A stretch of DNA of 64,000 bases from Burkholderia ubonensis subsp. mesacidophila (GCF_002097715.1 NZ_CP020738.1:2046001-2110000), one strand, 5' to 3'; shown: positions 18,394 to 27,985, numbered from the stretch's first letter. Made by a program: numbers and translations. The notes: a model not told the origin generated them from the sequence alone.

Positions 18394-20004
18394 ATGAAAC
18401 TGCCGACCTTCCGGCCCGCCGCCACCCTGGCGGCCCTGGCCGCCGCGTCCGTTCTCGCCGCCGCACCGCTGTCCGCCGCACGCGCGGAAACGCCGAAGGA
18501 CATGTTCGTGATGGCCACGCTGCTGGACGAATTCACGACGCTCGATCCGGGCGAGGTCTACGAGCTGGTGCCGGAGGAATACGTCGCGAACACCTACGAC
18601 CGCCTGGTGCGCGTCGACCTGCGCGACCCGTCGAAATTCAACGGCGACGTCGCGCAATCGTGGACCGTGAGCCCGGACGGGCTGACCTTCACGTTCCGGC
18701 TGCGCCCCGGCCTCAAGTTCCATTCGGGCAACCCGCTGACGGCCGACGACGTCGCGTGGTCGATCCAGCGCACGGTGCTGCTCGACAAGGGCGCGGCCGC
18801 GGTGCTCGCCGGCATCGGCCTCACGAAGGCGAACGTGGTCGCCAACGTGACGAAGCTCGACGACCTGACCGTGTCGGTCACGACCGACCGCAAATACGCG
18901 CCGACCTTCGTGCTGAACGTGCTCGGCGCGTGGCCCGCGTCGGTGGTCGACCGCACGCTGCTGCTGTCGCACCAGCAGGGCAACGATTTCGGCAACGGCT
19001 GGCTGAAGACCAACGAAGCCGGTTCCGGCGCATACAAGCTCGTCAAGTGGACGGCCGGCGACAGCCTCGTGCTGCAGCGCTTCGACGGCTACCGGCTGCC
19101 GCTCGCGATGAAGCGCATCGTGCTGCGCCACGTGTCCGAAGCGGCCAGCCAGCGCCTGCTGCTCGAAAACGGCGACGTCGACGCGGCGCGCGACCTGAGC
19201 CCCGACGACCTCGCGGCGGTCGCGAAATCCGGCCGCGCGAAGGTCGCGCCGTCGCCGCAGGCGACGCTGCTGTATCTCGGCCTGAACACGAAGAACCCCA
19301 CGCTCGCGAAGCCCGACGTGCAGGAAGCGCTGAAATGGCTGGTCGACTACGCGGGCATCCAGGGCCATGTCGTGAAGACGACCTACAAGGTGCACCAGAC
19401 CTTCATGCCGGACGGCTTCATCGGCACGCTCGACGCGAACCCGTACCGCCTGGACGTCGCGAAGGCGAAGGCGCTGCTCGCGAAGGCCGGCGTGCCGAGT
19501 GGTTTCTCGGTCACGATGGACGTGCGCAACGACTACCCGTACACCGAGATCGCGCAGGCCATCCAGGCGAATTTCGCGCAAGCGGGCGTCAAGGTGCAGC
19601 TGATTCCGGGCGACAACAAGCAGACGCTCGCGAAATACCGCGCGCGCCAGCACGACATCTACATCGGCGAATGGTCGGCCGACTACATCGATCCGCACAG
19701 CAATGCGCAGGGTTTCGCGTGGAATCCGGACAATTCCGACAGGTCGAGCTATAAAATGCTGGCCTGGCGCAACGGCTGGGACATCCCGCAGCTCACGAAG
19801 GACACCGACGCCGCGCTGGCCGAGCCGTCCGCCGCGAAACGCGCGCAGCGCTACCAGGCGATGCAGAAGGACCTGCTCGCGCGCGCGCCGTTCGTGATCC
19901 TGTTCGAGAAGGTCGCGCAGGTCGCGACGCGGCCCGGCGTCAGCGGGCTCGAGGTCGGGCCGATCAACGATCTCGTGTCGTACCGCAACCTGAAGAAGCA
20001 ATGA
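18394..20004 (+). CDS. ABC transporter substrate-binding protein, family 5 (copy 2)
   Basis: A 536-residue periplasmic peptide-type binding protein, with signal peptide about residues 1-32 (cleavage near ARA) and the family motif LRPGLKFHSGNPLTADDVAW. It is collinear with copy 1 at 13647 and shares most residues with it. The start is chosen by comparison with copy 1: both begin within the same 19-base string (CCGATGGAGCCCGCATGAA). In a standard Dpp-like operon the permease genes would follow directly. Here a 14.8 kb T6SS island lies in between, and a degenerate copy of this gene's last 30 bases sits 10 bases before the permease start at 34834. Confidence 0.93.
   Translation: MKLPTFRPAATLAALAAASVLAAAPLSAARAETPKDMFVMATLLDEFTTLDPGEVYELVPEEYVANTYDRLVRVDLRDPSKFNGDVAQSWTVSPDGLTFTFRLRPGLKFHSGNPLTADDVAWSIQRTVLLDKGAAAVLAGIGLTKANVVANVTKLDDLTVSVTTDRKYAPTFVLNVLGAWPASVVDRTLLLSHQQGNDFGNGWLKTNEAGSGAYKLVKWTAGDSLVLQRFDGYRLPLAMKRIVLRHVSEAASQRLLLENGDVDAARDLSPDDLAAVAKSGRAKVAPSPQATLLYLGLNTKNPTLAKPDVQEALKWLVDYAGIQGHVVKTTYKVHQTFMPDGFIGTLDANPYRLDVAKAKALLAKAGVPSGFSVTMDVRNDYPYTEIAQAIQANFAQAGVKVQLIPGDNKQTLAKYRARQHDIYIGEWSADYIDPHSNAQGFAWNPDNSDRSSYKMLAWRNGWDIPQLTKDTDAALAEPSAAKRAQRYQAMQKDLLARAPFVILFEKVAQVATRPGVSGLEVGPINDLVSYRNLKKQ
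19975..20004 (+). repeat. left copy of island-flanking repeat (SBP gene end)
   Basis: The last 30 bases of the SBP gene match 34794-34823 at 22 of 30 positions without gaps, including nine identical bases TGAAGAAGC. Both copies end in an in-frame stop (-NLKKQ* here, -FMKKR* at the right). They bracket the whole T6SS island. Confidence 0.5.
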
Positions 20005-20091
20005 GCATTGGGAGAATGTGCGTCGCCGCGAACACCGGCCCTGCGCGCATTCCCACTCAAGATGCGTCTTCGTGTTACCGGTCCATACGGC

Positions 20092-20607
20092 TCAGCGGCC
20101 CCCATCCAGTTCAAGCCGATTTCCATTCACGACGAGCCTCACCGGATCGGTCTTCTTCCATTGCGCCTTCGGGACGACCAACTGCCACTCGGCACCGCTC
20201 TGATCCCGAAAAAACCCAACCATCCCGACGGATTGCGCGTCATCCGGCATCGGCGCCGACAGCTTGACCGTCGCGCCCGGCGCGAGCGTCGCTTCCATGC
20301 TACCTAGCAGATCGGACTTCAGCAGCGCGCGGTCGTCGTTGAGCAACTGCGCGTAGCTCGCCTCCGCAAAGGCTTTTGCATCCTTCAACTGGTAAATCCT
20401 TATCACGACCGGCAACGACTGTCCCTGACCGTTCTGGTTGAGCATCGCACGGCTTTCGAGCATCAGGTTCATCTGCTTCACTTTCGCGACGAATACCGCC
20501 CACGTCGCGTCCACCGTCGTGTCTTTCACCGACTGCCACGTCCCGCACGCAGAAACGGCCAGTGCGAGACCAGCCGCCGCCGTGCATCGCATGATCCATG
20601 CTGCCAT
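20092..20607 (-). CDS. tssJ: TssJ-like T6SS lipoprotein
   Basis: A 171-residue outer-membrane lipoprotein that in T6SS docks the TssM periplasmic domain. It has a signal peptide with lipobox VSAC (Cys20) and a beta-sandwich-like domain with the typical SLPVVIRIYQLKD segment and a C-terminal LVVPKAQWKKTDPVRLVVNGNRLEL strand pair. The ATG overlaps the stop of the preceding tssF by one base (TGATG), which decides the start and indicates translational coupling. It is the last gene of the island's long minus-strand operon. Confidence 0.85.
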   Translation of the reverse strand: MAAWIMRCTAAAGLALAVSACGTWQSVKDTTVDATWAVFVAKVKQMNLMLESRAMLNQNGQGQSLPVVIRIYQLKDAKAFAEASYAQLLNDDRALLKSDLLGSMEATLAPGATVKLSAPMPDDAQSVGMVGFFRDQSGAEWQLVVPKAQWKKTDPVRLVVNGNRLELDGGR

Positions 20608-22469
20608 CAGAAGGGCGCCCCCTCGTGTTCCATGCGTGGATAGAGGACTTCCCTGCCGCCCATGGCCAGCACCAGCCGCATCGAATGGTGGAAGCTCGCG
20701 TAGTGGCCCACGAACCGGCTCAATACCTCGCCGAAAAGCGCTGCGTCGCCAGGCCCGTCGAATGCCTTCGCATCGAGCCGGACATGCATGCGGATTTCGC
20801 GATGTATATGTACTCGCTCCAGTTCCTGATGTTCGGTAAGCCGCACATCCTCGATCGCGTCGATGCGCCGCATGATCCCGTCGTCGTCCGACCACTCGTA
20901 GAGCATCAGCACCGCGCGCAGGGCCGGTGCGCCGCCCTCTCGGATCGTGACCAACTCGTTTGCCCCGCCTGCCGTAAAGTGCCCAAGTACACGCACGTCG
21001 TACTCGGGATGGTGGCGCGGCGGATAGAGCGGCAAGGTCGGTGCCGTCAGATTGCGCACCGATGCGATGCCGGTAAAACCCGATACCGCTTCGGTAATCG
21101 TCGCCTCGGTCAGCGCCATGCGCGGCAGGTGTCCGTTATTCGCGAGCGCGTGCACCGTCAGATACCGATCCAGCTCGACCGGCCGTGCCTCCACGTCCGC
21201 TTCATCCCGGCCGCGCCGGTTCCACAACTGGCCCGAGAGCGTTACCCAGAGTTCCCGCCCCGTTGCGCCGAAGCGGGTCGCGTTATGGAAATATCGTTCG
21301 GGCTTCTCGTAGCACAAAATCCAGCCGCGATGCCGGAAGGTCGTGAACGCGCGGTACGCATGCCGCGCGCTGTCTTCCGGATCGGAGGCGGTCACCGCAA
21401 GCACGTCATACGGCTCGACATGACCGGCTACGTCGGGCGGCACGCAGATGCGGTGCTCCCGGTCATGCCAGTCCGCGGGCTGCAGCGGCAGCGCGTCCAC
21501 CTCGAACAGATTGATGACGGGCGTGCAGAACAGGCGGAAGCTCTCGCGGCGGACCGGATGATCCCCGGGCACCCGCCCGTCCAGTTCGATCTCGAAGGTC
21601 ATCCGTGATTCACCTGCCGGCAGCACGGCCGCATCGAAGCCGCACAGGTCGACGAAGTGGAATTTCTGTGGAAACACAAAATACTCCAACAGCGTCTGCT
21701 CACGGTCCAGACCGCGGTCACGCTCGGGATCGGCGACCGGCCACAGCCGCGTCGACGGTCCGAAGCCTGCCGCTTCAAAGCGCACGTCATCGAGCGGTTG
21801 CAGCTCGCCATTACGCACCGACGGCAGGCGCAGGCCGATCGATGCGACTTGATGCGTCAACGCCGCGTACAGTGCGGCGGCGACTGGCCGGTCGCCGTGC
21901 AGGTACAGTCGGATACGCGACAGGTCCACGCGCTCCCGCTGCTCGGCCAGCCCGAGCCTGAATGCAAGACGGATGACCGTGCGGCCGTCGGCACGTACCG
22001 CAGCAACCGCATCCTCCACCGCAAGCGGCAGCAATTGAACCGCTTGCGTCGTCCGGTAGAGGCACCGCACCTGATCGGGGCCGACGGGTGCCGAGCGCAC
22101 CACGGCCCCAGCGGGGACCCGTGCGCCTGTTGAGGCCGCACTGCCGACGGGTGTGCATTCGATGATCGACAGCGATGGAATCGGTCGTGCCGCATGTTCG
22201 TACAGGTTGTCGATCAGCGGCTCGGTGATTTCGGACATGCTATCGTCGAGCTTCATGCGCAGGCGTCCCGCGAGCAGCGCGAACCCTTCGAAGGTCGCGC
22301 GAACGCGCTCATCCACTTCACCGTAGCGCATGCCGAGGCGGCGCGCGACTTCGGGATGGGCTCCGGCAAATTCATCAGCCGCCGCACGCAGATAGCGCAT
22401 TTCCGCATCGAAATACTTGAGGAACGGATTCTCGTTCTCATGCGAGGATCGTTTCCACGGGGCATTCAT
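20607..22469 (-). CDS. tssF: T6SS baseplate protein TssF
   Basis: A 620-residue cytoplasmic protein of the VasA/ImpG family. It opens with the diagnostic NPFLKYFDAEMRYLRAAADEFAGAHPEVARRLGM and continues with RVRATFEGFALLAGRLRMKLDDSMSEITEPLIDNLYEH. The full length fits TssF (about 580-620). TssF with TssG and TssE forms the baseplate wedge; neither TssG nor TssE is in this island. The start overlaps the stop of tssM by four bases (ATGA). An accessory copy dedicated to the VgrG encoded upstream is possible. Confidence 0.9.
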   Translation of the reverse strand: MNAPWKRSSHENENPFLKYFDAEMRYLRAAADEFAGAHPEVARRLGMRYGEVDERVRATFEGFALLAGRLRMKLDDSMSEITEPLIDNLYEHAARPIPSLSIIECTPVGSAASTGARVPAGAVVRSAPVGPDQVRCLYRTTQAVQLLPLAVEDAVAAVRADGRTVIRLAFRLGLAEQRERVDLSRIRLYLHGDRPVAAALYAALTHQVASIGLRLPSVRNGELQPLDDVRFEAAGFGPSTRLWPVADPERDRGLDREQTLLEYFVFPQKFHFVDLCGFDAAVLPAGESRMTFEIELDGRVPGDHPVRRESFRLFCTPVINLFEVDALPLQPADWHDREHRICVPPDVAGHVEPYDVLAVTASDPEDSARHAYRAFTTFRHRGWILCYEKPERYFHNATRFGATGRELWVTLSGQLWNRRGRDEADVEARPVELDRYLTVHALANNGHLPRMALTEATITEAVSGFTGIASVRNLTAPTLPLYPPRHHPEYDVRVLGHFTAGGANELVTIREGGAPALRAVLMLYEWSDDDGIMRRIDAIEDVRLTEHQELERVHIHREIRMHVRLDAKAFDGPGDAALFGEVLSRFVGHYASFHHSMRLVLAMGGREVLYPRMEHEGAPF

Positions 22470-25400
22470 GGTTGCATCTCCGGCGGCAATGGTGGCGGGG
22501 ACAGGAATGCCGGTTGGATGCCGGCCTTGCCGACGACGAAGATTCGCTCCGGCATCCGGAAGCCCCGCAGCTTCAGCAGATCCAGCGGTCCGGCGCCGAC
22601 CTGCGCTCGCAGCACGTAACGCAGCGGTTCGTCATTTGGCGCGTTCCACGTGAGCTGATAGCGAGTGCTGTCTAGCGCTTTCACGTCGGCCTTGCCCAAC
22701 AGGCGCAGGAATGCCCAGTCGCCCGTCGAATCGAATGCCTGCCGCAATCCCGCATCGACCGTCTGCCACGTCAGTCCCGCATGCCCGTTCAGGCCGTTGC
22801 CGGGCCATGCGAGCGGCGTCCAGCTTTCCTGCTGGTTGAAGTAGACGATCTGCTTGCCGTCCACCGACAGTTCCGAGCGCGTCACGTTTGGCGTCGGCAG
22901 CGCCATCATCTCGAAGCGTTCGCCCGCGTCACCCTGCAGATACAACTGGGCGCCCACGGTCGACAACTGGCGCAGGCCGGCGAGGAATTTCGGATCGAAC
23001 TGCAGCGCCCGCGGCGCCAATTCGTTCGGCGCCCAGTGATCCCCCTCCATCGTCAGCACGCCAGCCAGTTGCGTCGAGACGAAGCGTGCGATCAGGCCGG
23101 TGTCGGGCCGCACGTAGCGCCCGAGTTCGGCAAACGACGCATCGGCGTTTGTATCGAAGAACGGATACCGGCCGTTCATGGCCGCGTTGAACGGCACGGC
23201 GACGCTTGCGCGCCACGCCCCGTTCAGGCTTGCTGCGGCCGGCTGCAGGATGGTCTGCCACGCTCCCTCGAGCGGCTGAGCGAATGCAGCACTGCCGAAG
23301 CCCGACCATGCGGCGCCGAGGCTTGCAGCCGTGAGCGCCGCATCGTCGCGGGCCTGCGAGAGGTCCGACAGCTTGCCCTGGAATACCGCCTGCGCGAGCG
23401 CGCGGGCCATCGTCTGCGCGTCGGCGCTGCCCGCGATCTGCTGCAGCTTCAGGCGCATCGTCGTCACGGCCGTCAGATAGCGCGACAAGCTGACGCCGTT
23501 CAGCGCGATATTGGCGGGCGTGTTGCCCTTGCCGTTGCCGCCGGCTGGTGCGGCGCCGACGTCCCCCATCAGCGCAAGCAGCGGGCCGAATGGCTTGTCG
23601 AGAGGATTGACGGCCGGTGTGTCCGACTGCTCGCCGCTGCCTATCAGGCTTTGCGCCTTGCGCACCAGCGTGTCGGTCAGCGCCTGCGATGGCCGGCCCG
23701 CCTGCGCCTGATATTGCACTGATTTCATCAGCGCGATCAGCGGCGAGGTCTGCGCATCCGCGAGTCGGGACAACTGCTCGATCGCGCCATTCAGATTCGC
23801 CGCCGGTTGCCACTGGATGCTGTTGAGCATGTGCTGCCACGCGGCCGCGTACTCGGCGAAGTAGCGCGCCGTCAGGCGTTGCTTCAACTCCTCGGCCACG
23901 CGCTTCTCATCGATTGCCGCCGCCGTCTTGATGGTGCCCACCGAAAGCGCGTTGCGGATAGTCTGCGCCGACTGTGCACCGGTCAGCACCCAATCACCGC
24001 TCACGCGACGTTCGCTCGACGCCTTGTCGATCGCCGCCGCGATCATGCCGTCCCACGCAGCACGGGTATAGATGCCCGGCACCCACTGCGCGGTCGTGAA
24101 AAAACCATGTGCATCCGCACCGGCGAGCAGCGTCGCCAGCGACGCATCCGCGTACTTGCCGCGCGCCGCATCGAGGATGCCCTGATATAGCACGTCATCG
24201 CTGCCTGCCAGCCCGATCTGGTTGACGAGCGTCGAGCGCATCTGCGTGACAAGCGGCATCGATGCGTTGATCCGCCAAGCCGGGTGTGCCTTGAGGTGTG
24301 TGGCCCAAAACTCCGCCAACTGCTGCGACGTATCGAGCCACTCTCCCGCGAGCATGCCGGCGGGCGCTGGCCATACGTCGAGCAGTTGAGTCTTGAGGAA
24401 AGGCGCATCTGCGCGCGACGGATCGGCCAGCATCAGATAGGCCTTGAGGCGGTTATAGGCGCGCATCTGCGCATCGCGGCTCTGCTGTTCGTCGTCGCGA
24501 ACCTGCGAGAGCTGGGCAAGCTGGCCTTCCAGCGCCTGCGCAACCGGTTGCTGCAGGTTGCGCGCGGCGATCGTCCGATATGGCGACCACAGCGCGTCGA
24601 GCAGTTCATCGTTGCGCGACAGGCCCGCGCGCAGGTACCACGGCACCCCATTCTGCTGGCGGTATTCGAGCAGGCTGATCTGCTTCTGCAGCGCGAGTTG
24701 CGCGCGCAACGCCTGCGGCGTGCCGGGCGGAACGGCCAGCGCCACGTCGGCCGCCGTTTGCGCTTCGCGAACCAGTACACGGTTGCCGATGCCGGACATC
24801 ACCAGCATCACCGTCCATGCGATCGCCCCGAACAACGCGCACGCGGCCAACACGTTCGGCCAGTAGAGCTTCGTGCGTCGGCCCCGATAACGGGGCACGC
24901 CGGCGGCAATCTCCCGCCAGACCGGCAGCAGTGCAATCGGCTGTTCGCGTGTGACCACTTCCACCGATATCGCCGGGGCGGACGGATCTTGTGCCTCATC
25001 GACTTCAGGGATCGGCACCGGAGTGGTGGATGCCCCCGGAAAGATCGGTACGAACATGATCCCCGTCAGCGGCGCGCGCAGCCACTTCGATGCGGCGAGT
25101 GCTTGCCAGCCTTCGATCATCCGCTCGCGTTGGTCACCGATGTATTCCGAGATCTCCAGCAGCCACGTGCACCAGTGCGGCTGGCCGCCCCTGCGTACGC
25201 CAGCGTCTGCAGTCGTGTATTCGAGGTCACGCAATCTGTTCAGCAGGAAGGTTCCGGCGGCTTTCATCTCCTTGCGCGAACTGCTCGGCACGAATGTCCC
25301 AACCGGATCGAAACGTTCGGGTAAATTGCCGCTTTTAGCCTCGACCGGATGTAGAAAGGTGATCGGAGCGGCCCAGCCCAAAGCGATGGCAATCGCCGAA

Positions 25401-26041
25401 AGCCTACGAGGCAGATCGGGATCGAAATCGTTTGCGCAGGCCACCTGCACCAAGCCGTCGACCGGGCAGCGGCGGCGCAACTGTCGAATCTGACCGAGCC
25501 ACTTCGCTGACTCGATCCCGTCCGGCGACGCATGTACCAGCACCGTTTCGTCCACGTGCATGACGCCCGCCTGCTTGAGACCGGGCGCGACCTGATCGAC
25601 GCGCTCATCCGTGCCGTTCACCAGCAGCCAGCGCAGGCGGCGGCGCCAGAACCAGCCGTGCGCGACGCGTAGTTCCTCGTAAAGACGTTGCAGCCGGGCG
25701 TCGCGCTTGGGTGGCTTGGCCGCCGTGGATGTTGTCCTCGTCTCGCCCGTTTCAAGACGAAACAATCGGGCAGCGTTTGCATAGGCGCCCGTCGAGATCG
25801 AATACAGATGAGCGATCACGACAGCGACGAGTAACACCGGAATGCCGATCATTATCTGCATACGATGCGTACGATCTGCAATGCCGAGATGATCGCCATA
25901 AAACCAGACCAGCCAGAGCGCTACGACGGAAAGCACCAACGCGGCGAAAGGCAAGCCCCAGATCGCCACGCGGCTCGGCGTCGCCTTGTCGGCGGCAACG
26001 TGGCGCTCGATGTGCTGCAGGTTATTTTTGGATATCGACAT
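22466..26041 (-). CDS. tssM: T6SS inner-membrane protein TssM (VasK/IcmF type)
   Basis: A 1191-residue protein. Two N-terminal membrane helices (about residues 25-85), a cytoplasmic domain and a third helix (about 395-420) are followed by a large periplasmic domain. It ends in the IcmF C-terminal region (DGKQIVYFNQQESWTPLAWPG, WAFLRLLGKADV), which contacts TssJ. I see no Walker A motif in the cytoplasmic part, unlike many TssM proteins. The start MSISKNN overlaps the previous gene by 20 bases; longer starts run deep into that gene and are less likely. It is followed by tssF with an ATGA overlap. Confidence 0.88.
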   Translation of the reverse strand: MSISKNNLQHIERHVAADKATPSRVAIWGLPFAALVLSVVALWLVWFYGDHLGIADRTHRMQIMIGIPVLLVAVVIAHLYSISTGAYANAARLFRLETGETRTTSTAAKPPKRDARLQRLYEELRVAHGWFWRRRLRWLLVNGTDERVDQVAPGLKQAGVMHVDETVLVHASPDGIESAKWLGQIRQLRRRCPVDGLVQVACANDFDPDLPRRLSAIAIALGWAAPITFLHPVEAKSGNLPERFDPVGTFVPSSSRKEMKAAGTFLLNRLRDLEYTTADAGVRRGGQPHWCTWLLEISEYIGDQRERMIEGWQALAASKWLRAPLTGIMFVPIFPGASTTPVPIPEVDEAQDPSAPAISVEVVTREQPIALLPVWREIAAGVPRYRGRRTKLYWPNVLAACALFGAIAWTVMLVMSGIGNRVLVREAQTAADVALAVPPGTPQALRAQLALQKQISLLEYRQQNGVPWYLRAGLSRNDELLDALWSPYRTIAARNLQQPVAQALEGQLAQLSQVRDDEQQSRDAQMRAYNRLKAYLMLADPSRADAPFLKTQLLDVWPAPAGMLAGEWLDTSQQLAEFWATHLKAHPAWRINASMPLVTQMRSTLVNQIGLAGSDDVLYQGILDAARGKYADASLATLLAGADAHGFFTTAQWVPGIYTRAAWDGMIAAAIDKASSERRVSGDWVLTGAQSAQTIRNALSVGTIKTAAAIDEKRVAEELKQRLTARYFAEYAAAWQHMLNSIQWQPAANLNGAIEQLSRLADAQTSPLIALMKSVQYQAQAGRPSQALTDTLVRKAQSLIGSGEQSDTPAVNPLDKPFGPLLALMGDVGAAPAGGNGKGNTPANIALNGVSLSRYLTAVTTMRLKLQQIAGSADAQTMARALAQAVFQGKLSDLSQARDDAALTAASLGAAWSGFGSAAFAQPLEGAWQTILQPAAASLNGAWRASVAVPFNAAMNGRYPFFDTNADASFAELGRYVRPDTGLIARFVSTQLAGVLTMEGDHWAPNELAPRALQFDPKFLAGLRQLSTVGAQLYLQGDAGERFEMMALPTPNVTRSELSVDGKQIVYFNQQESWTPLAWPGNGLNGHAGLTWQTVDAGLRQAFDSTGDWAFLRLLGKADVKALDSTRYQLTWNAPNDEPLRYVLRAQVGAGPLDLLKLRGFRMPERIFVVGKAGIQPAFLSPPPLPPEMQP

Positions 26042-27299
26042 GCGCGGAAACCGTTTGATTCTCGGATATGACATGGAGAATGGCCGACTGCAGGCCATCG
26101 ACGACAAGTTGCGGTCCGTCATCGGCACGAGCTTCGATGGCAGCGGCAATCGCCATCAAGCTATTGCCCGCGCAGGCGTTGCCGACAATACGATCCAGCC
26201 GGCACTGCGCAGCATCTTTTGCGGCAGCCAGGAATCCGGCGGCACGCAAAGCCTCGTCGCACTTTTCAATCGGACGGGTGATCCACGCCCTCTTCACCAC
26301 CGCCGCATCAGTCTTGCCGCAGATTGCGGCATCGGCGAAACCGTATTCGGGTTCAACGGCATCGCCGGCGATGGGCCGGCACAGCTTCGCTTTCCGGCTG
26401 ACTTCCGACGGAAGCTTGAAATAACCGGCATCGAGCAATACGGCGGCACATCCCTCGGCGAAGCCTTCGTCGATGCCATCGTCGTACCACGCGGCCGCAA
26501 TAACGAGAAGCGGACGGCGTTCATGTGCATCAAGCCATGCATCGGCCACAAGCAATCCGTCGCTAGCTGACGCCGGCTGAACCGCCAGCGGGGGAAGCCC
26601 TGCCAGACGCATCGCATCACGAACCTGAGCGAGATGCTGGTCCGCCACTTTCGGTTCGACCAGTACGCGCACTTGGGGCCAATAGGTCGCGTCGTATCGG
26701 GTCAGCGCGCGGATACTCTCGATCAACGGTTCGAGCGCCAAACGAATCATTTGAACGGCGGGTGCGATCTTTACCGATACAGGTGGATCATCTGTCTGGT
26801 CGTCCTCTTCATTCGTCGCGAATGCGGCAACCAGTAACGGATCGTCGTCCGCAAAGCGATTGCATAAAACCTTGCCTGAGCCGTGCCGAGGGGCCTGCTT
26901 CTTCAGGATCGGCTTTTTCGCTTCCAGAACTTCGGACAAGGATTTACCCGCCAACGGCAAGCAATAGCCTGCGCCGAGTACGTGCAGCGGGCGCTGTGCG
27001 AATCTGATTTTCTCCGCGAGCCAGTGATCACGATGGTGGTTGCGCCAGTACGCGCGATACCACAGCACTTCGTAGCCAGCGCGACTAAAGCCGAGCAGCA
27101 CCAGGAACAGCCCGTTCGGCGCGCCGACAATCCAGTTCCAGAACTTGAGACCGCTTGCTGGCTCGCCTTTCGGCCATGCAAGCAACACGATCACCGGGCC
27201 GAATATGTTGCAGACGAGCCACGCACATGCCCATGGCCAGAAACGCATTCGACGCGGATACGCGCTGGGGCGCCCGGCGGGAGAAAGGTCGACCGGCAT
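26022..27299 (-). CDS. T6SS-linked membrane protein, possible effector adaptor
   Basis: A 425-residue protein with two N-terminal membrane helices (about residues 20-45 and 55-75) and a mixed alpha/beta soluble domain. Segments such as RRPLLVIAAAWYDDGIDEGFAEGCAAVLLDAG recall thiolase-like or DUF2875 proteins. DUF2875 includes Tla3 of Pseudomonas aeruginosa, an adaptor that loads an effector on VgrG. That assignment is a suggestion from context and a weak resemblance only. The start is fixed by a TGATG overlap with the PAAR gene, and the end overlaps tssM by 20 bases, so the gene belongs to the vgrG operon. Confidence 0.75.
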   Translation of the reverse strand: MPVDLSPAGRPSAYPRRMRFWPWACAWLVCNIFGPVIVLLAWPKGEPASGLKFWNWIVGAPNGLFLVLLGFSRAGYEVLWYRAYWRNHHRDHWLAEKIRFAQRPLHVLGAGYCLPLAGKSLSEVLEAKKPILKKQAPRHGSGKVLCNRFADDDPLLVAAFATNEEDDQTDDPPVSVKIAPAVQMIRLALEPLIESIRALTRYDATYWPQVRVLVEPKVADQHLAQVRDAMRLAGLPPLAVQPASASDGLLVADAWLDAHERRPLLVIAAAWYDDGIDEGFAEGCAAVLLDAGYFKLPSEVSRKAKLCRPIAGDAVEPEYGFADAAICGKTDAAVVKRAWITRPIEKCDEALRAAGFLAAAKDAAQCRLDRIVGNACAGNSLMAIAAAIEARADDGPQLVVDGLQSAILHVISENQTVSAHVDIQK

Positions 27300-27559
27300 C
27301 AGGCAATATTGACGTTCTGCAGTGACGAAATCAGCCGGCACCCGCAGGCGCAGCGGTGGTGATGCATGGCAACGAATTTGCCGTCGCGATCGGGAAAACG
27401 CTCGTAGCCTTCGTCGATGGTGGTCGGTCCGTGCTGGTCGCAAATTGCGTCGTCGCCCTTGCGGGCAAGCGGTCTGCTCATGAATACGGTCCACGGGGAG
27501 CCGCTGGTGACTTCGCCACCGTTTTCGAGTTTGTCGCCTTTGCGGATGGGAGATTTCAT
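27299..27559 (-). CDS. PAAR-domain spike-tip protein
   Basis: An 86-residue protein that caps the VgrG spike in T6SS. The sequence follows the PAAR repeat pattern: KGDKLENGGEVTSGSP, RPLARKGDDAIC, and a C-terminal HHHRCACGC with His and Cys residues that can bind the single zinc ion at the tip. No extension domain is present, so it is a bare tip protein. It overlaps the next gene by one base. Upstream lies a decayed transposase that separates it from the immunity and effector genes. Confidence 0.9.
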   Translation of the reverse strand: MKSPIRKGDKLENGGEVTSGSPWTVFMSRPLARKGDDAICDQHGPTTIDEGYERFPDRDGKFVAMHHHRCACGCRLISSLQNVNIA

Positions 27560-27606
27560 ATGTTATCTAGTCGGATCTGAACAATTCGTTTATCTCAGCG
27601 GCGACG

Positions 27607-27985
27607 TCATGCCATCGCTGGCGAAGCCATTTCGCGTTCGCGAAAGATCGCAAGAATCAGGGCGTAAAAAGCCGCAGCTTCCCGAGGATCTTCCGCAGGT
27701 TATGACCCGCGCGCACATCACGGCATGAATCGCGTCACCCAGTGCACCCTTGAGAAAATTGCTGTCGAGCTTGCATCGGCATTCATATGGCCGCTCGCCG
27801 GTTCAATCACGCTACGCCGTTTGATCATCGCCCGTAGCCCACGCGTGATCCAGCGTCGTAAGCCCGGGTGGTAGATCGTCACACCATTGACGGCCCCTCG
27901 TAGCCTCGATCGACGACCGCAATTTCCGGACTCACATCGCTCAGGATCGCCGCCCGCCTCCGCAGAAGGTGACCAAATAAAAAGG
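27607..27985 (-). pseudogene. decayed C-terminal fragment of an IS5-type transposase
   Basis: Read on the minus strand in changing frames, this stretch gives LSDVSPEIAVVDRGYEG, then GVTIYHPGLRR and MIKRRSVIEPASGHMNAD, then KLDSNFLKGALGDAIHAVM, then GHNLRKILGKLRLFYALIL. These are consecutive pieces of the C-terminal half of an IS5-family transposase, including the invariant R-x(3)-IEP-x-(I/S)GH region. At least three frameshifts separate them, and the N-terminal half is missing. It marks an old insertion between the PAAR gene and the immunity genes. Confidence 0.75.
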
